Of a DNA stretch of 64,000 nucleotides, positions 35,621-45,891 are shown in pieces; positions within the stretch are counted from its first letter, which is position 1, and each line of letters opens with the position of its first letter. The notes beneath the pieces were generated by a model. That model worked only from the letters and a program-made list of their open reading frames with translations, was not told where the DNA came from and did no database searches. The DNA comes from Xylanimonas cellulosilytica DSM 15894. GTDB taxonomy: Bacteria > Actinomycetota > Actinomycetes > Actinomycetales > Cellulomonadaceae. The stretch covers positions 1,426,001 to 1,490,000 of the forward strand of contig NC_013530.1 in NCBI RefSeq assembly GCF_000024965.1, in the 5' to 3' direction. A program made the translations under genes and the position numbers.

Positions 35621-36648
35621 CCCGCAGAGTCCTCGTCGTCACCCACGGCGGCCGGGCGGAGGCGATCGCCTCGCTCGACGAGGCGGTCCGTGAGCTCGAG
35701 GCATCGGGTTTCGAGGTCGCGCTGCACGACGACGACCTCGCCGAGACGTTCGGCGACCACATGGCGATCGCGCGCCTGCGCGAGGGGGTCGCCGAGTCGG
35801 AGGCGGTCGTCGTCCTCGGCGGCGACGGCACGATCCTGCGCGCCGCCGAGCTCACGCACGGCACCAACGTCCCGATCCTGGGTGTCAACCTCGGACACGT
35901 CGGGTTCCTCGCCGAGTCCGAGCGTGAGGACCTGCGCGAGGCCATGCGCCGGCTCGCCGCCCACGACTACGTGGTCGAGGAACGCACGGTCGTGTCCGTC
36001 GAGGTCCGCACCCCGGGCGCGGCAGAGCCGCTCACCGGCTGGGCGCTCAACGAGGCCACCATCGAGAAGGCGCAGCGGCACCGGGTCGTCGAGGTCGGCA
36101 TCGAGGTGGACGGGCGCCCCCTGTCGAGCTTCGGGTGCGACGGCGTCGTCGTGGCGACGGCGACGGGGTCGACGGCGCACGCGTTCTCCGCGGGCGGACC
36201 GGTGATGTGGCCGGACCTCGACGGTGTGCTGCTGGTGCCGCTCTCGGCGCACGCGCTGTTCGCGCGCCCCCTCGTCATCGGCCCTCGCTCCGCCTACCGG
36301 ATCACGGTGCTGCAGCGGTCGCCCGTGTCGGCGGTGCTGACGTGCGACGGTCGCCGCAGCATCGACCTGCCGCAGGGGTCGACGGTCGAGGTGCGCCGCG
36401 GGGCGCAGCCGCTGCGCTTCGCGCGGCTGTCGACCGCCCCGTTCACCGACCGGCTCGTGTCCAAGTTCTCGCTGCCCGTCGTCGGCTGGCGCGAGGCCGC
36501 AGACGACGCCGCGGCCGCGCGCGCCCGCGCAGCCGCGCTCACGGACGCCGTGATCGAGGCCGACGACGACGACGACCCTGTCGCCGCCTCGGCGAACCCT
36601 GACCGCCCCGCGAGCGAGGCTCCGCACGACGACGCCAGGACGGTGTGA
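35617..36648 (+). CDS. nadK: NAD kinase
   Basis: 343 residues. It makes NADP from NAD using ATP or polyphosphate. Seen: GGDGT at 68-72 (VVLGGDGTILRAAE), NLGHVGFLAE, and ATGSTAHAFSAGGP. The C-terminal 35 residues are an acidic, disordered extension (EADDDDDP). GTG start overlaps the tlyA stop. Confidence 0.95.
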   Translation: MTRRVLVVTHGGRAEAIASLDEAVRELEASGFEVALHDDDLAETFGDHMAIARLREGVAESEAVVVLGGDGTILRAAELTHGTNVPILGVNLGHVGFLAESEREDLREAMRRLAAHDYVVEERTVVSVEVRTPGAAEPLTGWALNEATIEKAQRHRVVEVGIEVDGRPLSSFGCDGVVVATATGSTAHAFSAGGPVMWPDLDGVLLVPLSAHALFARPLVIGPRSAYRITVLQRSPVSAVLTCDGRRSIDLPQGSTVEVRRGAQPLRFARLSTAPFTDRLVSKFSLPVVGWREAADDAAAARARAAALTDAVIEADDDDDPVAASANPDRPASEAPHDDARTV

Positions 36649-36649
36649 G

Positions 36650-38374
36650 GTGCTCGAAGAGATCGCGATCGAGAACCTGGGGGTCATCCGCGCGGCACGG
36701 GTCAGCCTCGCGCGCGGACTGACGGTGATCACCGGCGAGACCGGGGCCGGCAAGACGATGGTGCTGACCGGCCTCGGCCTGCTCATGGGCGGCAAGGCTG
36801 ACCCGGGCGCCGTCCGCCCGGGGGCCAAGGGCGCCGCCGTCGAAGGGCGCTGGCAGCTTGCCGCGCGGCCCGCCGTCGTCGCGCGCGTCGAGGACGCCGG
36901 CGGGACGGTCGACGACGACGGCAGCGTCGTCGTGCTGCGGACCGTCGCGGCCGAGGGGCGCTCGCGAGCGCACCTCGGCGGGCGCAGCGTGCCGCAGGGC
37001 GTGCTGGCCGAGATCGCGGACGAGCTCGTCACGGTGCACGGGCAGGCCGACCAGCTCCGCCTGCGGACGCCGTCGAAGCAGCGCGAGGCGCTCGACGCGT
37101 TCGCCGGGGGCCCGCACCAGGCGACGCTCGAGGCGTACCGCGCGGCCTGGGCCGAGCGGGGAGCGCTCCAGGCGGAGATCGACGACCTGGCCGCCCGCAC
37201 CGCCGAGCGCGCCCGCGAGGCCGAGCTGCTGCGCCTGGGCCTGGCCGAGATCGAGCGCGTCGACCCGCAGCCGGGGGAGGACGCCGAGCTCCAGACCCTC
37301 GTCGCACGCCTGGGCAACGTGGAGGCGCTCCGCGTCGGCGCGACCGAGGCGCACGAGGCGCTCGCGGGGGAGGACCTCGGCGAGGTGACCTCCGCCGTCG
37401 AGCTGTTGACCAGGGCGCGGCGTGCGCTGGAGGCCGCGGCGCACGACGACGCGACGCTCGGCGGACTGGCCACGCGCGTCGCGGAGGCGGGGTACCTCGT
37501 CTCCGACGTCGCTACCGAGCTGTCGGCGTACGTCGACGACCTGCAGGCCGACCCGGCCGCGCTCGAGAGGGCGCACGCGCGCCTCGCCGAGCTGACCGCG
37601 CTGACCCGCACCTACGGCGAGACGGTCGACGACGTGCTGCGCTGGGCGTCCGACGCCGGGCTGCGGCTGCTCGACCTCGACGACGGCGGTGAGCGGATGC
37701 GTGGCCTGACGCAGCGCGTCGCGGAGCTCGACGACGACCTGGCCCGCCTCGGCGGCGAGGTCACGGTGGGCCGGTCGGGGGCGGGGGAGCGGCTCGCAGC
37801 GGCCGTCACCGACGAGCTCAAGGGCCTGGCCATGGGGGGAGCGCGCCTGGAGGTCGAGGTGGCGGCCGCCGAGCCCGGACCGTGGGGCGCGGACCAGGTG
37901 ACGTTCTCCCTGGTCCCGCACCCGGGGGCGCCGGCTCGCCCGCTCGGCAAGGGTGCGTCGGGCGGCGAGCTCTCGCGCGTCATGCTCGCCGTCGAGGTCT
38001 CCCTGGCCACCGCGGTGGTCGAGGCGTCGGAGGGTGACGGCGGCGCGGCCGTGCTGCCCACGTTCGTCTTCGACGAGGTCGACGCCGGGGTCGGCGGGCG
38101 TGCCGCGGTCGAGGTCGGGCGCAGACTGGCGCAGCTCGCGCGCAGCACGCAGGTGATCGTCGTCACGCACCTCGCGCAGGTCGCCGCGTTCGCCGACGCG
38201 CACCTCGTCGTCACCAAGTCCGCAGGCGACGCGGGGACGGTCACCGGAGTCGAGGAGGTCCGCGACGACGATCGGGTGCGCGAGCTCGCCCGCATGCTGT
38301 CCGGGCAGGAGGACTCGGACGCTGCGCGCACGCACGCGGTCGAGCTTCTGAGCACGTCGGTCGTGGGACGATGA
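36650..38374 (+). CDS. recN: DNA repair protein RecN
   Basis: 574 residues, SMC-like ATPase for double-strand break repair. Walker A GETGAGKT at residues 29-36, long helical coiled-coil arms in the centre (AERAREAELLRLGLAEIE and on), ABC signature GASGGELSRVMLAVE and Walker B TFVFDEVDAGVGG. GTG start two bases after the NAD kinase stop. Confidence 0.96.
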   Translation: MLEEIAIENLGVIRAARVSLARGLTVITGETGAGKTMVLTGLGLLMGGKADPGAVRPGAKGAAVEGRWQLAARPAVVARVEDAGGTVDDDGSVVVLRTVAAEGRSRAHLGGRSVPQGVLAEIADELVTVHGQADQLRLRTPSKQREALDAFAGGPHQATLEAYRAAWAERGALQAEIDDLAARTAERAREAELLRLGLAEIERVDPQPGEDAELQTLVARLGNVEALRVGATEAHEALAGEDLGEVTSAVELLTRARRALEAAAHDDATLGGLATRVAEAGYLVSDVATELSAYVDDLQADPAALERAHARLAELTALTRTYGETVDDVLRWASDAGLRLLDLDDGGERMRGLTQRVAELDDDLARLGGEVTVGRSGAGERLAAAVTDELKGLAMGGARLEVEVAAAEPGPWGADQVTFSLVPHPGAPARPLGKGASGGELSRVMLAVEVSLATAVVEASEGDGGAAVLPTFVFDEVDAGVGGRAAVEVGRRLAQLARSTQVIVVTHLAQVAAFADAHLVVTKSAGDAGTVTGVEEVRDDDRVRELARMLSGQEDSDAARTHAVELLSTSVVGR

Positions 38375-39585
38375 GCGCGATGAAGCTCATTCCTCGCAGG
38401 TCAGGCGACAGCACCGGGCGTTCCCGGGAGGGTGACGGTGCCGGGTCGGTCACCTATGGCCCGGCCCGGGTCGGCACACGGACCAAGGACCTGACCAAGC
38501 GACTCGTCCCCGGCGACGTCGCGGTCATCGACCACGTCGACATCGACCGGGTGGCCGCCGACGCCCTCGTCGCCGCCCGCCCGGCCGCCATCCTCAACGC
38601 GGCCCGTTCGACGTCGGGCCGCTACCCGAACGCCGGGCCGGGCATCCTGCTCGAGGCAGGCATCGTCCTGGTCGACGACCTGGGGCCGAGCATCATGTCG
38701 GTGCCCGACGGGGCTGCGGTCGAGATCCACGGCGGGCGCATCGTCGTGGGCGGCCGGACCGTGGCCGAGGGCGTCAGCCAGACCGTGGAGACGAACGAGG
38801 CGAACCTCCTGGAGGCCCGGGACGGCCTCGGCGCGGAGATCGAACGCTTCGCCGAGAACACCCTCGCGTACCTGCGGCGCGAGAAGGACCTGCTGCTCGA
38901 CGGCGTCGGCGTGCCGAACGTACGCACCGTGTTCGACGGACGTCACGTCCTCATCGTCGTGCGCGGCTATCACTACCGCGAGGACCTCGCGATGCTGCGC
39001 CCATACATCACCGAGAACCGGCCGCTGCTCGTCGGCGTGGACGGCGGGGCGGACGCGATCCTGGACGCCGGATACAAGCTCGACATGATCGTCGGCGACA
39101 TGGACTCGGTGTCCGACAAGGCGCTCGCCTGCGGGGCGGAGATCGTGGTGCACGCGTACCGCGACGGCAACGCGCCGGGCCTCGAACGTGTCACGGCGCT
39201 CGGCGTCGAACCCGTCGTGTTCCCCGCGACCGGCACGTCCGAGGACATCGCGATGCTGCTCGCCGACGACAAGGGCGCCGAGCTCATCGTCGCCGTCGGC
39301 ACGCACGCCACCCTGGTCGAGTTCCTCGACAAGGGACGCGCGGGCATGGCCAGCACCTTCCTGACCCGCCTGCGCGTCGGTGGCAAGCTCGTCGACGCCA
39401 AGGGCGTCTCGCGGCTGTACCGCACCCGCATCTCGAACATCCAGCTCACGCTGCTGTCCCTCGCCGGCGTGGCGGCCGTGGCGGCCGCGCTGTGGTCGAC
39501 GAAAGCCGGACAGACCTTCTTCGGCCTGGTCGGCGCCCGGTTCGACGACTTCCTCTCGTGGGTGGCCCGCCTGTTCGGCGGCTGA
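38371..39585 (+). CDS. steA: Cytokinetic ring protein SteA
   Basis: 404 residues. The central part resembles thiamin pyrophosphokinase (GVDGGADAILDAGYKLDMIVGDMDSVSDKAL, TSEDIAMLLADD), followed by one C-terminal membrane helix (LTLLSLAGVAAVAAALW) and a short outside end. In Corynebacterium SteA works with SteB at the division septum in cell-wall hydrolysis. ATG overlaps recN by four bases, the order conserved across actinobacteria. Confidence 0.9.
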   Translation: MSAMKLIPRRSGDSTGRSREGDGAGSVTYGPARVGTRTKDLTKRLVPGDVAVIDHVDIDRVAADALVAARPAAILNAARSTSGRYPNAGPGILLEAGIVLVDDLGPSIMSVPDGAAVEIHGGRIVVGGRTVAEGVSQTVETNEANLLEARDGLGAEIERFAENTLAYLRREKDLLLDGVGVPNVRTVFDGRHVLIVVRGYHYREDLAMLRPYITENRPLLVGVDGGADAILDAGYKLDMIVGDMDSVSDKALACGAEIVVHAYRDGNAPGLERVTALGVEPVVFPATGTSEDIAMLLADDKGAELIVAVGTHATLVEFLDKGRAGMASTFLTRLRVGGKLVDAKGVSRLYRTRISNIQLTLLSLAGVAAVAAALWSTKAGQTFFGLVGARFDDFLSWVARLFGG

Positions 39586-39650
39586 CCCTGACCCGGCCCC
39601 GCCGCACGACCGCCCGACCCACTTCCTGATCGAAGGAGCCCTCGCCCGCC

Positions 39651-40787
39651 GTGATCGACTTCCGGTACCACCTCGTCTCCCTGATCTCGGTGTTCCTCGC
39701 GCTCGCCGTCGGGATCATCCTTGGCGCCGGGCCGCTGCAGGGCACGATCGGCGACCAGCTCACCGAGCAGGTCGACACCCTGCGCGCCGAGCGCAACGAC
39801 CTGCGCGACGCGCTGACGGCCTCCGAGGCCGACGCCGACCAGCGCCTGCAGTTCATCGAGGCAGCAGGCCCGGCGCTCGTCGAGGGCTCGCTCCAGGGGG
39901 TCCAGGTCGCCGTCGTCAACCTGGACGACGTCGGCACGGACCTGGAGGAGCAGATGGCGGACGCCGTCGAGGCGGCCGGCGGGACCGTCGCGACGACCGC
40001 GGCGCTGACGGCCGGCTGGACGGACGAGGAGCACGAGGGCCTGCGGGACACGATCGCCGGGGGCATGCGCCCGCGGCTGACGGCGCTGGTCGGCGACCTG
40101 CCGGAGGACGCACCGACCGACGAGCTGCTCGCCGCGGCCCTGGGCGTCGCGCTCGGTGGCACCGACACGGCCGGGACGCGCAGCGACGACGCGATGGCCC
40201 TCGAGCAGCAGCTCGTCCAGGCGGACCTCATCACCGTCGAGGGGAACGTCACGGCCCCTGCCGACGTCGTCCTGCTGCTGACGGCGGCGAGCGGCGACTC
40301 CGGAACCGGTGCGGGGTCGACGCCCGCGCCTGGTGGGTCGGCACTCGACGCCATGGTGACGCTGGCCCGCACCATCCAGCCGATCACCCCTGCCGTCGTG
40401 GCGGGACCGGCGGCGAGCGGCGGCGACGTCATGTCCGCCGTGCGGAACGACAACGACGCGGCGGCGCGCGTGAGCACCGCCAGCGGTCTACGGACGCCGG
40501 TGGGGCGCATCGTCCTGCCGCTCGCGCTGGCCGCTCACCTGGGTGGGGAGGTCGGCCACTACGGGTTCGAGGCCGGCACGACGCCGCTGCCGCCCATCGT
40601 GCAGCTCCCCGACGCCGACGCCGACACCGGCTCTGGCGGGGACACGACGCCCGAGGGGTCCGGTGCTGAGGGCTCGGAGGGCGAGGGCGCGGGCACGGAG
40701 GACGCGGGGACCGGGGACGACGCGACCGGTGACCCGGCCGACGTCGAGCCCGTCGGCGACAACGTCGACCAGGGCGGGGACGGCTGA
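39651..40787 (+). CDS. MctB/SteB-family membrane-anchored protein
   Basis: 378 residues from GTG 39651. It starts IDFRYHLVSLISVFLALAVGIILGAGPL, the family signature with one membrane helix, then a coiled coil (TEQVDTLRAERNDLRDAL) and an extracytoplasmic domain. M. tuberculosis MctB (Rv1698) was proposed as a copper channel; the corynebacterial homologue SteB partners SteA in division. The adjacency to steA favours the SteB role here. The last 60 residues are a Gly/Glu/Asp/Thr-rich low-complexity tail. Confidence 0.88.
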   Translation: MIDFRYHLVSLISVFLALAVGIILGAGPLQGTIGDQLTEQVDTLRAERNDLRDALTASEADADQRLQFIEAAGPALVEGSLQGVQVAVVNLDDVGTDLEEQMADAVEAAGGTVATTAALTAGWTDEEHEGLRDTIAGGMRPRLTALVGDLPEDAPTDELLAAALGVALGGTDTAGTRSDDAMALEQQLVQADLITVEGNVTAPADVVLLLTAASGDSGTGAGSTPAPGGSALDAMVTLARTIQPITPAVVAGPAASGGDVMSAVRNDNDAAARVSTASGLRTPVGRIVLPLALAAHLGGEVGHYGFEAGTTPLPPIVQLPDADADTGSGGDTTPEGSGAEGSEGEGAGTEDAGTGDDATGDPADVEPVGDNVDQGGDG

Positions 40788-41617
40788 TGGGTCTGCGACG
40801 ACTCGTCCGCGGCGCGGTGACCGCGGCCGTGGTCACCGCCGGTGTGCGTGCGCTCGCCGGCAAGCAGCGACCGGGCGGCGCCGAGCGCTGGACGCGGACG
40901 AACCACCGTGGCGAGCCGATCAGCCTGCTCGAGGGTCCCGCCGTGACGGCCGGGCTGGCTGCCGGAGCGCTGGCCGCGGGGCACGGCCGGGGTCGCGCCG
41001 CAGGGGTGGTCGCGACGGCGGGCGCCGGGGTGTTCGGGCTGGTCGACGATCTCGGTGAGGACACCTCCACCCGCACGAAAGGCCTCAAGGGGCATCTCGG
41101 TGCGCTGCGCGAGGGGCGCCTGACGACCGGCGGCCTCAAGGTGCTGGGCATCGGTGCGACCTCGCTCGTCGCGGCCGCGATCGGGACGCGACGTCGCGGC
41201 ACGGCGGCCGGGTGGCTCGGCGACGTCGCCGTCAACGGCACCCTGATCGCCGGGACGGCGAACCTCCTCAACCTGCTCGACCTGCGGCCCGGGCGTGCGC
41301 TCAAGGCGTCTGCGGCGCTGGCCGTCCTGCCCGCGGGCGGGCCGCTCGCTGCGGCGGGCACCGGTGCGGTGCTCGGGTCCGGCGCGGCCGCCTGGGGCGG
41401 CGACCTGGGGGAGAAGGACATGCTCGGCGACAGCGGCGCCAACGCGCTCGGTGCGCTGCTGGGCACGCGGCTCGTGCTGGGCCTGCCCCGGCCGCTGCGG
41501 CTGGCCGCGCTCGCCGGCGTCGTCGGGCTGACGCTGGCGAGCGAGAAGGTGAGCTTCTCGAAGGTGATCGCCGAGACGCCGTGGCTCAAGGCGGTCGACG
41601 ACCTGGGGCGGCGTTGA
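40787..41617 (+). CDS. Short MraY/WecA-like polyprenyl-phosphate transferase homologue
   Basis: 276 residues, multiple hydrophobic helices. Conserved landmarks of the phospho-sugar transferase family are present: Asp87-Asp88 (FGLVDDLGEDTSTRTKGLKGHL), Asn162/Asp165 (ANLLNLLDLRPGRALK, in place of NxxNxxDGxDGL) and Asp215 (DMLGDSGANALGALLG). It is 80 or more residues shorter than MraY and I see no His-rich loop. The true MraY should be in the dcw cluster, so this is a second, divergent member. Its neighbours SteA/MctB and MurJ suggest a cell-envelope job. Start overlaps mctB by one base. Confidence 0.7.
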   Translation: MGLRRLVRGAVTAAVVTAGVRALAGKQRPGGAERWTRTNHRGEPISLLEGPAVTAGLAAGALAAGHGRGRAAGVVATAGAGVFGLVDDLGEDTSTRTKGLKGHLGALREGRLTTGGLKVLGIGATSLVAAAIGTRRRGTAAGWLGDVAVNGTLIAGTANLLNLLDLRPGRALKASAALAVLPAGGPLAAAGTGAVLGSGAAAWGGDLGEKDMLGDSGANALGALLGTRLVLGLPRPLRLAALAGVVGLTLASEKVSFSKVIAETPWLKAVDDLGRR

Positions 41618-43287
41618 CGCAGGCCCGCGCGCCTCGGGCGCAGACCGTCGCGAGCGCGGCACTCCTGATCACGCTGGTCACGCTCGCGAGCCGTGTCGTC
41701 GGGTTCGGGCGGTGGCTCGCGCAGGGCTGGTCGCTGGGCTCCGATGCGCTCGGCAACGCGTTCAACACCGCGAACGGGCTGCCGAACATCCTGTTCGAGG
41801 TGGCTGCGGGCGGCGCTCTCGCCGGAGCGATCATCCCGCTGGTCGCAGGTCCGCTCAGCCGGGCCGCGTTCACCGCCGACGGGACCGCCGAGGCGCGGGC
41901 GATCGCGTCCCGCAACGCGTCCGCGTTCCTGGGCTGGGCACTGGCCGTGCTGGTGCCGATCGGTGTGCTGGTCGCCGTCCTCGCTCACCCGATCGCCGGG
42001 CTCCTCGTCACGGGGCAAGGGCCGGCCGTGGACGTGGTGACGGCGTTCCTGCGGGTGTTCGCTCTCCAGATCCCGCTCTACGGGGTCGCCGTCGTGCTCG
42101 GGGCGGTGCTCCAGGCGCACAGGCGCTTCTTCTGGCCCGCGTTCGCACCGCTCGTCTCGAGCGTCGTCGTGATCGGCGTCTACCTGGGGTTCCTGCTGTT
42201 CGGCGAGAACCCGCGGGATCTTGCGGCGCTGTCCGGCGCCGCGCTCAACTGGCTCGCGTGGGGTACGACGGCGGGGGTCGCGTTCCTCGTGGTCCCGCTG
42301 CTGTGGCCGACCTACCGCACCGGCCTGAGATTGCGCCCGACGTTGCGGTTCCCGGTCGGTGAAGGCGCGCGCGCCGCGCGGCTCGCGTTCGCGGGCATCG
42401 GTGCCGTCGTCGCGCAGCAGGTCTCGGTGCTGGTCGTGATCCTGACGTCGAACTCCATCTCGGACGCGACGCTCCCCGTCTTCAACTACACCCAGCAGGT
42501 GTACCTGCTGCCGTATGCCGTGCTCGCGTTCCCGATCGCGACCAGTGCGTTCCCGGCATTCACCGAGCACGCGGCTCACCAACGCCTCGACAAGCTGCGC
42601 TCGCTCGTCGCCTCGACGACGCGCGCGCTGCTCCTGGCGGCTGCCGCGGGCGTTGCGATGCTCGTCGCGGCCGCGCCGCAGGTGGGCGCCGTGTTCGACC
42701 TCATGGTCCGGGGCGACGCCCCCGGGATGGTCGAAGGGCTCACCTGGATGGCGCCGGGGATCGTCGGCTTCGCCCTGATCCTGCACCTGTCACGCGTGCT
42801 CTACGCGATCGACCGCGGCCGTGCCGCGGTGGTGACGACGGCGGTCGGCTGGCTCGTCGTCACCACCGGGATCGCGATCGCCCCGGCGGTCCTGGGACCC
42901 GCCCCCGCCCCGAGCACGGTGCTCGCGTGGTTCGGCGGGTCGATGACGGTCGGTATGGCCGTCGCCGGCGTCGGGCTGCTCGTGGCCGTTCGACGCCATC
43001 TTGGCGCGGCGGCGCTCAGGGGCGTCCCGGTCACGCTCGCGGTGCTCGCCCTCGGAGTCGTCGTCGGCGGTCTCGTCGCTCGGCTCGTGCCGACACGGGT
43101 GACGGAGCCGTTCAACGGCGAGGTGAGGTTCGACGGTGCCGCGCTGGCTGCGAACCTCGGTCTCGGAGCGACGGCGGCGATCGTCGCTCTTGCCGTGCTG
43201 GCGGCCGTCAGCCTCGCCGACGCGGGGCTGCGGGGGCGCGTCCTCGCCGTCGTCGGCGGTGCGCGCCAGCGGCTGGCCGGACGCTAG
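41614..43287 (+). CDS. murJ: MurJ/MviN-family lipid II flippase-like protein
   Basis: 557 residues from TTG 41614, which overlaps the previous stop (TTGA). About 14 membrane helices. Family signatures near the start: [19 protein letters not shown] and [22 protein letters not shown], then [13 protein letters not shown] and [29 protein letters not shown]. The MOP-superfamily flippase moves lipid-linked cell-wall precursors. No long cytoplasmic kinase-like C-terminus, unlike mycobacterial MviN. Coupled to the MraY-like gene. Confidence 0.88.
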   Translation: MTQARAPRAQTVASAALLITLVTLASRVVGFGRWLAQGWSLGSDALGNAFNTANGLPNILFEVAAGGALAGAIIPLVAGPLSRAAFTADGTAEARAIASRNASAFLGWALAVLVPIGVLVAVLAHPIAGLLVTGQGPAVDVVTAFLRVFALQIPLYGVAVVLGAVLQAHRRFFWPAFAPLVSSVVVIGVYLGFLLFGENPRDLAALSGAALNWLAWGTTAGVAFLVVPLLWPTYRTGLRLRPTLRFPVGEGARAARLAFAGIGAVVAQQVSVLVVILTSNSISDATLPVFNYTQQVYLLPYAVLAFPIATSAFPAFTEHAAHQRLDKLRSLVASTTRALLLAAAAGVAMLVAAAPQVGAVFDLMVRGDAPGMVEGLTWMAPGIVGFALILHLSRVLYAIDRGRAAVVTTAVGWLVVTTGIAIAPAVLGPAPAPSTVLAWFGGSMTVGMAVAGVGLLVAVRRHLGAAALRGVPVTLAVLALGVVVGGLVARLVPTRVTEPFNGEVRFDGAALAANLGLGATAAIVALAVLAAVSLADAGLRGRVLAVVGGARQRLAGR

Positions 43288-43428
43288 ACAGACCGCCTGC
43301 GTCTCGCGCCGATCCTGCGTCGCGCAGAACGCTGCCGTCCCACGCGGACGTCGTCGCCGGAGGACCTCGCCGCGCGGCACGTGCTGCGCCCCACACCGAT
43401 CACAGAGGGCTGAGCGGGCCGCGTCGGA

Positions 43429-43434
43429 TAGCAT
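43429..43434 (+). promoter_or_regulatory. -10 box before pyrG
   Basis: TAGCAT, 8 nt before GTG 43443. A GGAG at 43435-43438 could be a close ribosome site, so the message may be leaderless or nearly so. Confidence 0.5.
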
Positions 43435-43442
43435 GGAGTTCC

Positions 43443-45125
43443 GTGGCAGACCACCTCAATCGAACCCAGTCCCGCATCACCGGCCGTTCGGGTGCCACGC
43501 ACACGACGCGCCACATCTTCGTGACGGGCGGTGTGGTCTCCTCCCTCGGCAAGGGCCTGACGGCCTCCTCGCTCGGCCGCCTGCTGCGCTCGCGCGGCCT
43601 GCGAGTCACCATGCAGAAGCTCGACCCGTACCTCAACGTGGACCCGGGCACCATGAACCCGTTCCAGCACGGCGAGGTGTTCGTCACCGAGGACGGCGCC
43701 GAGACCGACCTCGACATCGGCCACTACGAGCGGTTCCTCGACGTCGAGCTCCCCGCGTCGTCGAACGTCACCACGGGCCAGATCTACTCGTCCGTCATCG
43801 CCAAGGAGCGCCGCGGCGAGTACCTCGGTGACACGGTGCAGGTCATCCCGCACATCACCGACGGCATCAAGGAGCGCATGCGTGACCAGGCGTCCGACGA
43901 CGTCGACGTCATCATCACGGAGATCGGCGGGACGGTGGGCGACATCGAGTCGCTGCCGTTCCTCGAGGCGGCACGCCAGGTGCGCCACGAGCTGGGCCGC
44001 GACAACTGCTTCTTCCTGCACGTCTCGCTGGTGCCGTACATCGGCCCGGCCGGGGAGCTGAAGACGAAGCCGACGCAGCACTCGGTCGCCGCGCTGCGCA
44101 ACATCGGCATCCAGCCCGACGCGCTCGTGCTGCGCTCCGACCGCCACATCCCCGACGCCATGAAGCGCAAGATCGCGCTGTTCTGCGACGTCGACAACGA
44201 GGCCGTGGTCAACGCCGCGGACGCGCCGAGCATCTACGACATCCCGCGTGTGCTGCACGCCGAGGGCCTGGACGCCTACGTGGTGCGCCGCCTCGACCTG
44301 CCGTTCCACGACGTCGACTGGGACGCCTGGAACACGGTGCTCCAGCGTGTGCACGAGCCGAAGGTGACCATCGAGGTCGCCCTTGTCGGCAAGTACATCG
44401 ACCTGCCCGACGCCTACCTGTCGGTCACCGAGGCGCTGCGGGCCGGCGGGTTCGCGAACAACGCGAAGGTCTCGATCCGCTGGGTCGCGGCCGACGACTG
44501 CCAGACGCCGCAGGGCGCGCAGGCGTCGCTCGAGGGCGCCGACGCGGTGCTCGTGCCGGGCGGGTTCGGCGTGCGCGGCATCGACGGCAAGGTCGGTGCG
44601 CTGCGGTGGGCGCGCGAGAACAAGATCCCGACGCTCGGCATCTGCCTGGGCCTGCAGTCGATGGTCATCGAGTACGCGCGCAACGTGCTCGGGCACACCG
44701 ACGCCTCCTCGACCGAGTTCGACCCGAAGAGCGCGCACCCGGTCATCGCGACGATGGAGGAGCAGCTCGCCTACGTCGAGGGGCAGGGCGACCTCGGCGG
44801 CACCATGCGCCTGGGCGGCTACCCGGCGGCGCTGACCCCCGGTTCGCAGGTCGCCAAGGCGTACGGCTCCGAGCAGGTCTCGGAGCGGCACCGTCACCGC
44901 TACGAGGTCAACAACGCCTACCGTCCCGAGCTCGAGGCGGCCGGCCTGGTGATCTCGGGCACGTCGCCCGACGGGTCACTCGTGGAGTACGTCGAGCTGC
45001 CCGCCGACGTGCACCCGTACTACGTGTCGACGCAGGCGCACCCCGAGTTCACGTCGCGCCCGACGCGCCCGCACCCGCTGTTCGCCGGGCTGATCGCCGC
45101 GGCGCTCGAGCAGCAGAACGCGTGA
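43443..45125 (+). CDS. pyrG: CTP synthase
   Basis: 560 residues. It aminates UTP to CTP using glutamine. The N-terminal synthetase domain has [20 protein letters not shown] and [20 protein letters not shown]; the C-terminal class I glutaminase has Cys401 ([16 protein letters not shown]) and the His-Pro-Glu of [10 protein letters not shown]. Forms tetramers or filaments in other bacteria. The NUDIX gene overlaps its stop by four bases. Confidence 0.97.
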   Translation: MADHLNRTQSRITGRSGATHTTRHIFVTGGVVSSLGKGLTASSLGRLLRSRGLRVTMQKLDPYLNVDPGTMNPFQHGEVFVTEDGAETDLDIGHYERFLDVELPASSNVTTGQIYSSVIAKERRGEYLGDTVQVIPHITDGIKERMRDQASDDVDVIITEIGGTVGDIESLPFLEAARQVRHELGRDNCFFLHVSLVPYIGPAGELKTKPTQHSVAALRNIGIQPDALVLRSDRHIPDAMKRKIALFCDVDNEAVVNAADAPSIYDIPRVLHAEGLDAYVVRRLDLPFHDVDWDAWNTVLQRVHEPKVTIEVALVGKYIDLPDAYLSVTEALRAGGFANNAKVSIRWVAADDCQTPQGAQASLEGADAVLVPGGFGVRGIDGKVGALRWARENKIPTLGICLGLQSMVIEYARNVLGHTDASSTEFDPKSAHPVIATMEEQLAYVEGQGDLGGTMRLGGYPAALTPGSQVAKAYGSEQVSERHRHRYEVNNAYRPELEAAGLVISGTSPDGSLVEYVELPADVHPYYVSTQAHPEFTSRPTRPHPLFAGLIAAALEQQNA

Positions 45126-45775
45126 CCGACCCCCTCGACGGCGCGCTGGCGGACGTCGTCGCGCCGCGCCCGGCGGTGCGTCGCGACGACGTCGCGTACT
45201 CGGGTCGCATCATCGACGTCGTGCGCGACGACGTCGACCTCGGCGACGCCGGGACCGTGCTGCGCGAGTACGTCGACCACCCCGGCGCGGTCGCCGTCGT
45301 CGCGCTCGACGACGACGGACGCGTCGCCCTGGTGAACCAGTACCGGCACCCCGTGCGCTCCGTGCTGTGGGAGATCCCCGCCGGCCTGCTCGACGTCGAC
45401 GGCGAGGACGCCCGGCTCGCCGCAGCCCGGGAGCTCGCCGAGGAGGCCGACCTGCGGGCCGGTCGCTGGGACGTGCTCGCCGACTTCCTCACCTCACCCG
45501 GCATCAGCAACGAGGCGCTGCGCGTGTTCCTCGCGCGCGACCTCAGCCCTGTCCCCGAGGCGGAGCGCCACGAGCGCACCGACGAGGAGGCGGGCATGGA
45601 GCTGCGCTGGGCGCCCCTCGACGAGGTCGTGGCCGGCGTGCTGGACGGGTCGCTGCACAACCCGTCGACCGCCGTCGGCGCGCTCGCAGCCTTTGCCGCC
45701 CGTGCGGGCGGATGGACGGCACTGCGGCCCGCGGACGCCCCGTGGGCCTACCGCCGGGGGACGCTGCCGCGCTGA
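45122..45775 (+). CDS. NUDIX hydrolase (ADP-ribose pyrophosphatase type), Rv1700-like
   Basis: 217 residues from GTG 45122. The NUDIX box is [28 protein letters not shown]-x-EE is intact, but the glycine expected four residues later is Asp (EEADL), and the first loop is one residue longer than GX5E, as I recall for the mycobacterial homologue. Upstream WEIPAG and downstream SPGISNE fit ADP-ribose pyrophosphatases, which hydrolyse ADP-ribose to AMP and ribose-5-phosphate. Position after pyrG is conserved. Confidence 0.88.
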   Translation: MTDPLDGALADVVAPRPAVRRDDVAYSGRIIDVVRDDVDLGDAGTVLREYVDHPGAVAVVALDDDGRVALVNQYRHPVRSVLWEIPAGLLDVDGEDARLAAARELAEEADLRAGRWDVLADFLTSPGISNEALRVFLARDLSPVPEAERHERTDEEAGMELRWAPLDEVVAGVLDGSLHNPSTAVGALAAFAARAGGWTALRPADAPWAYRRGTLPR

Positions 45776-45891
45776 GTCGGCGCCGAGCCGGCCCCGCGCC
45801 CACCCTGGGCCCGCGAGCTGCCGGGCGACGCCGTGCCCGGCGCTGCCCGCGCCGGCTGGCGGCCCGCCGACCCGTCGGCGATGCTTCCCGC

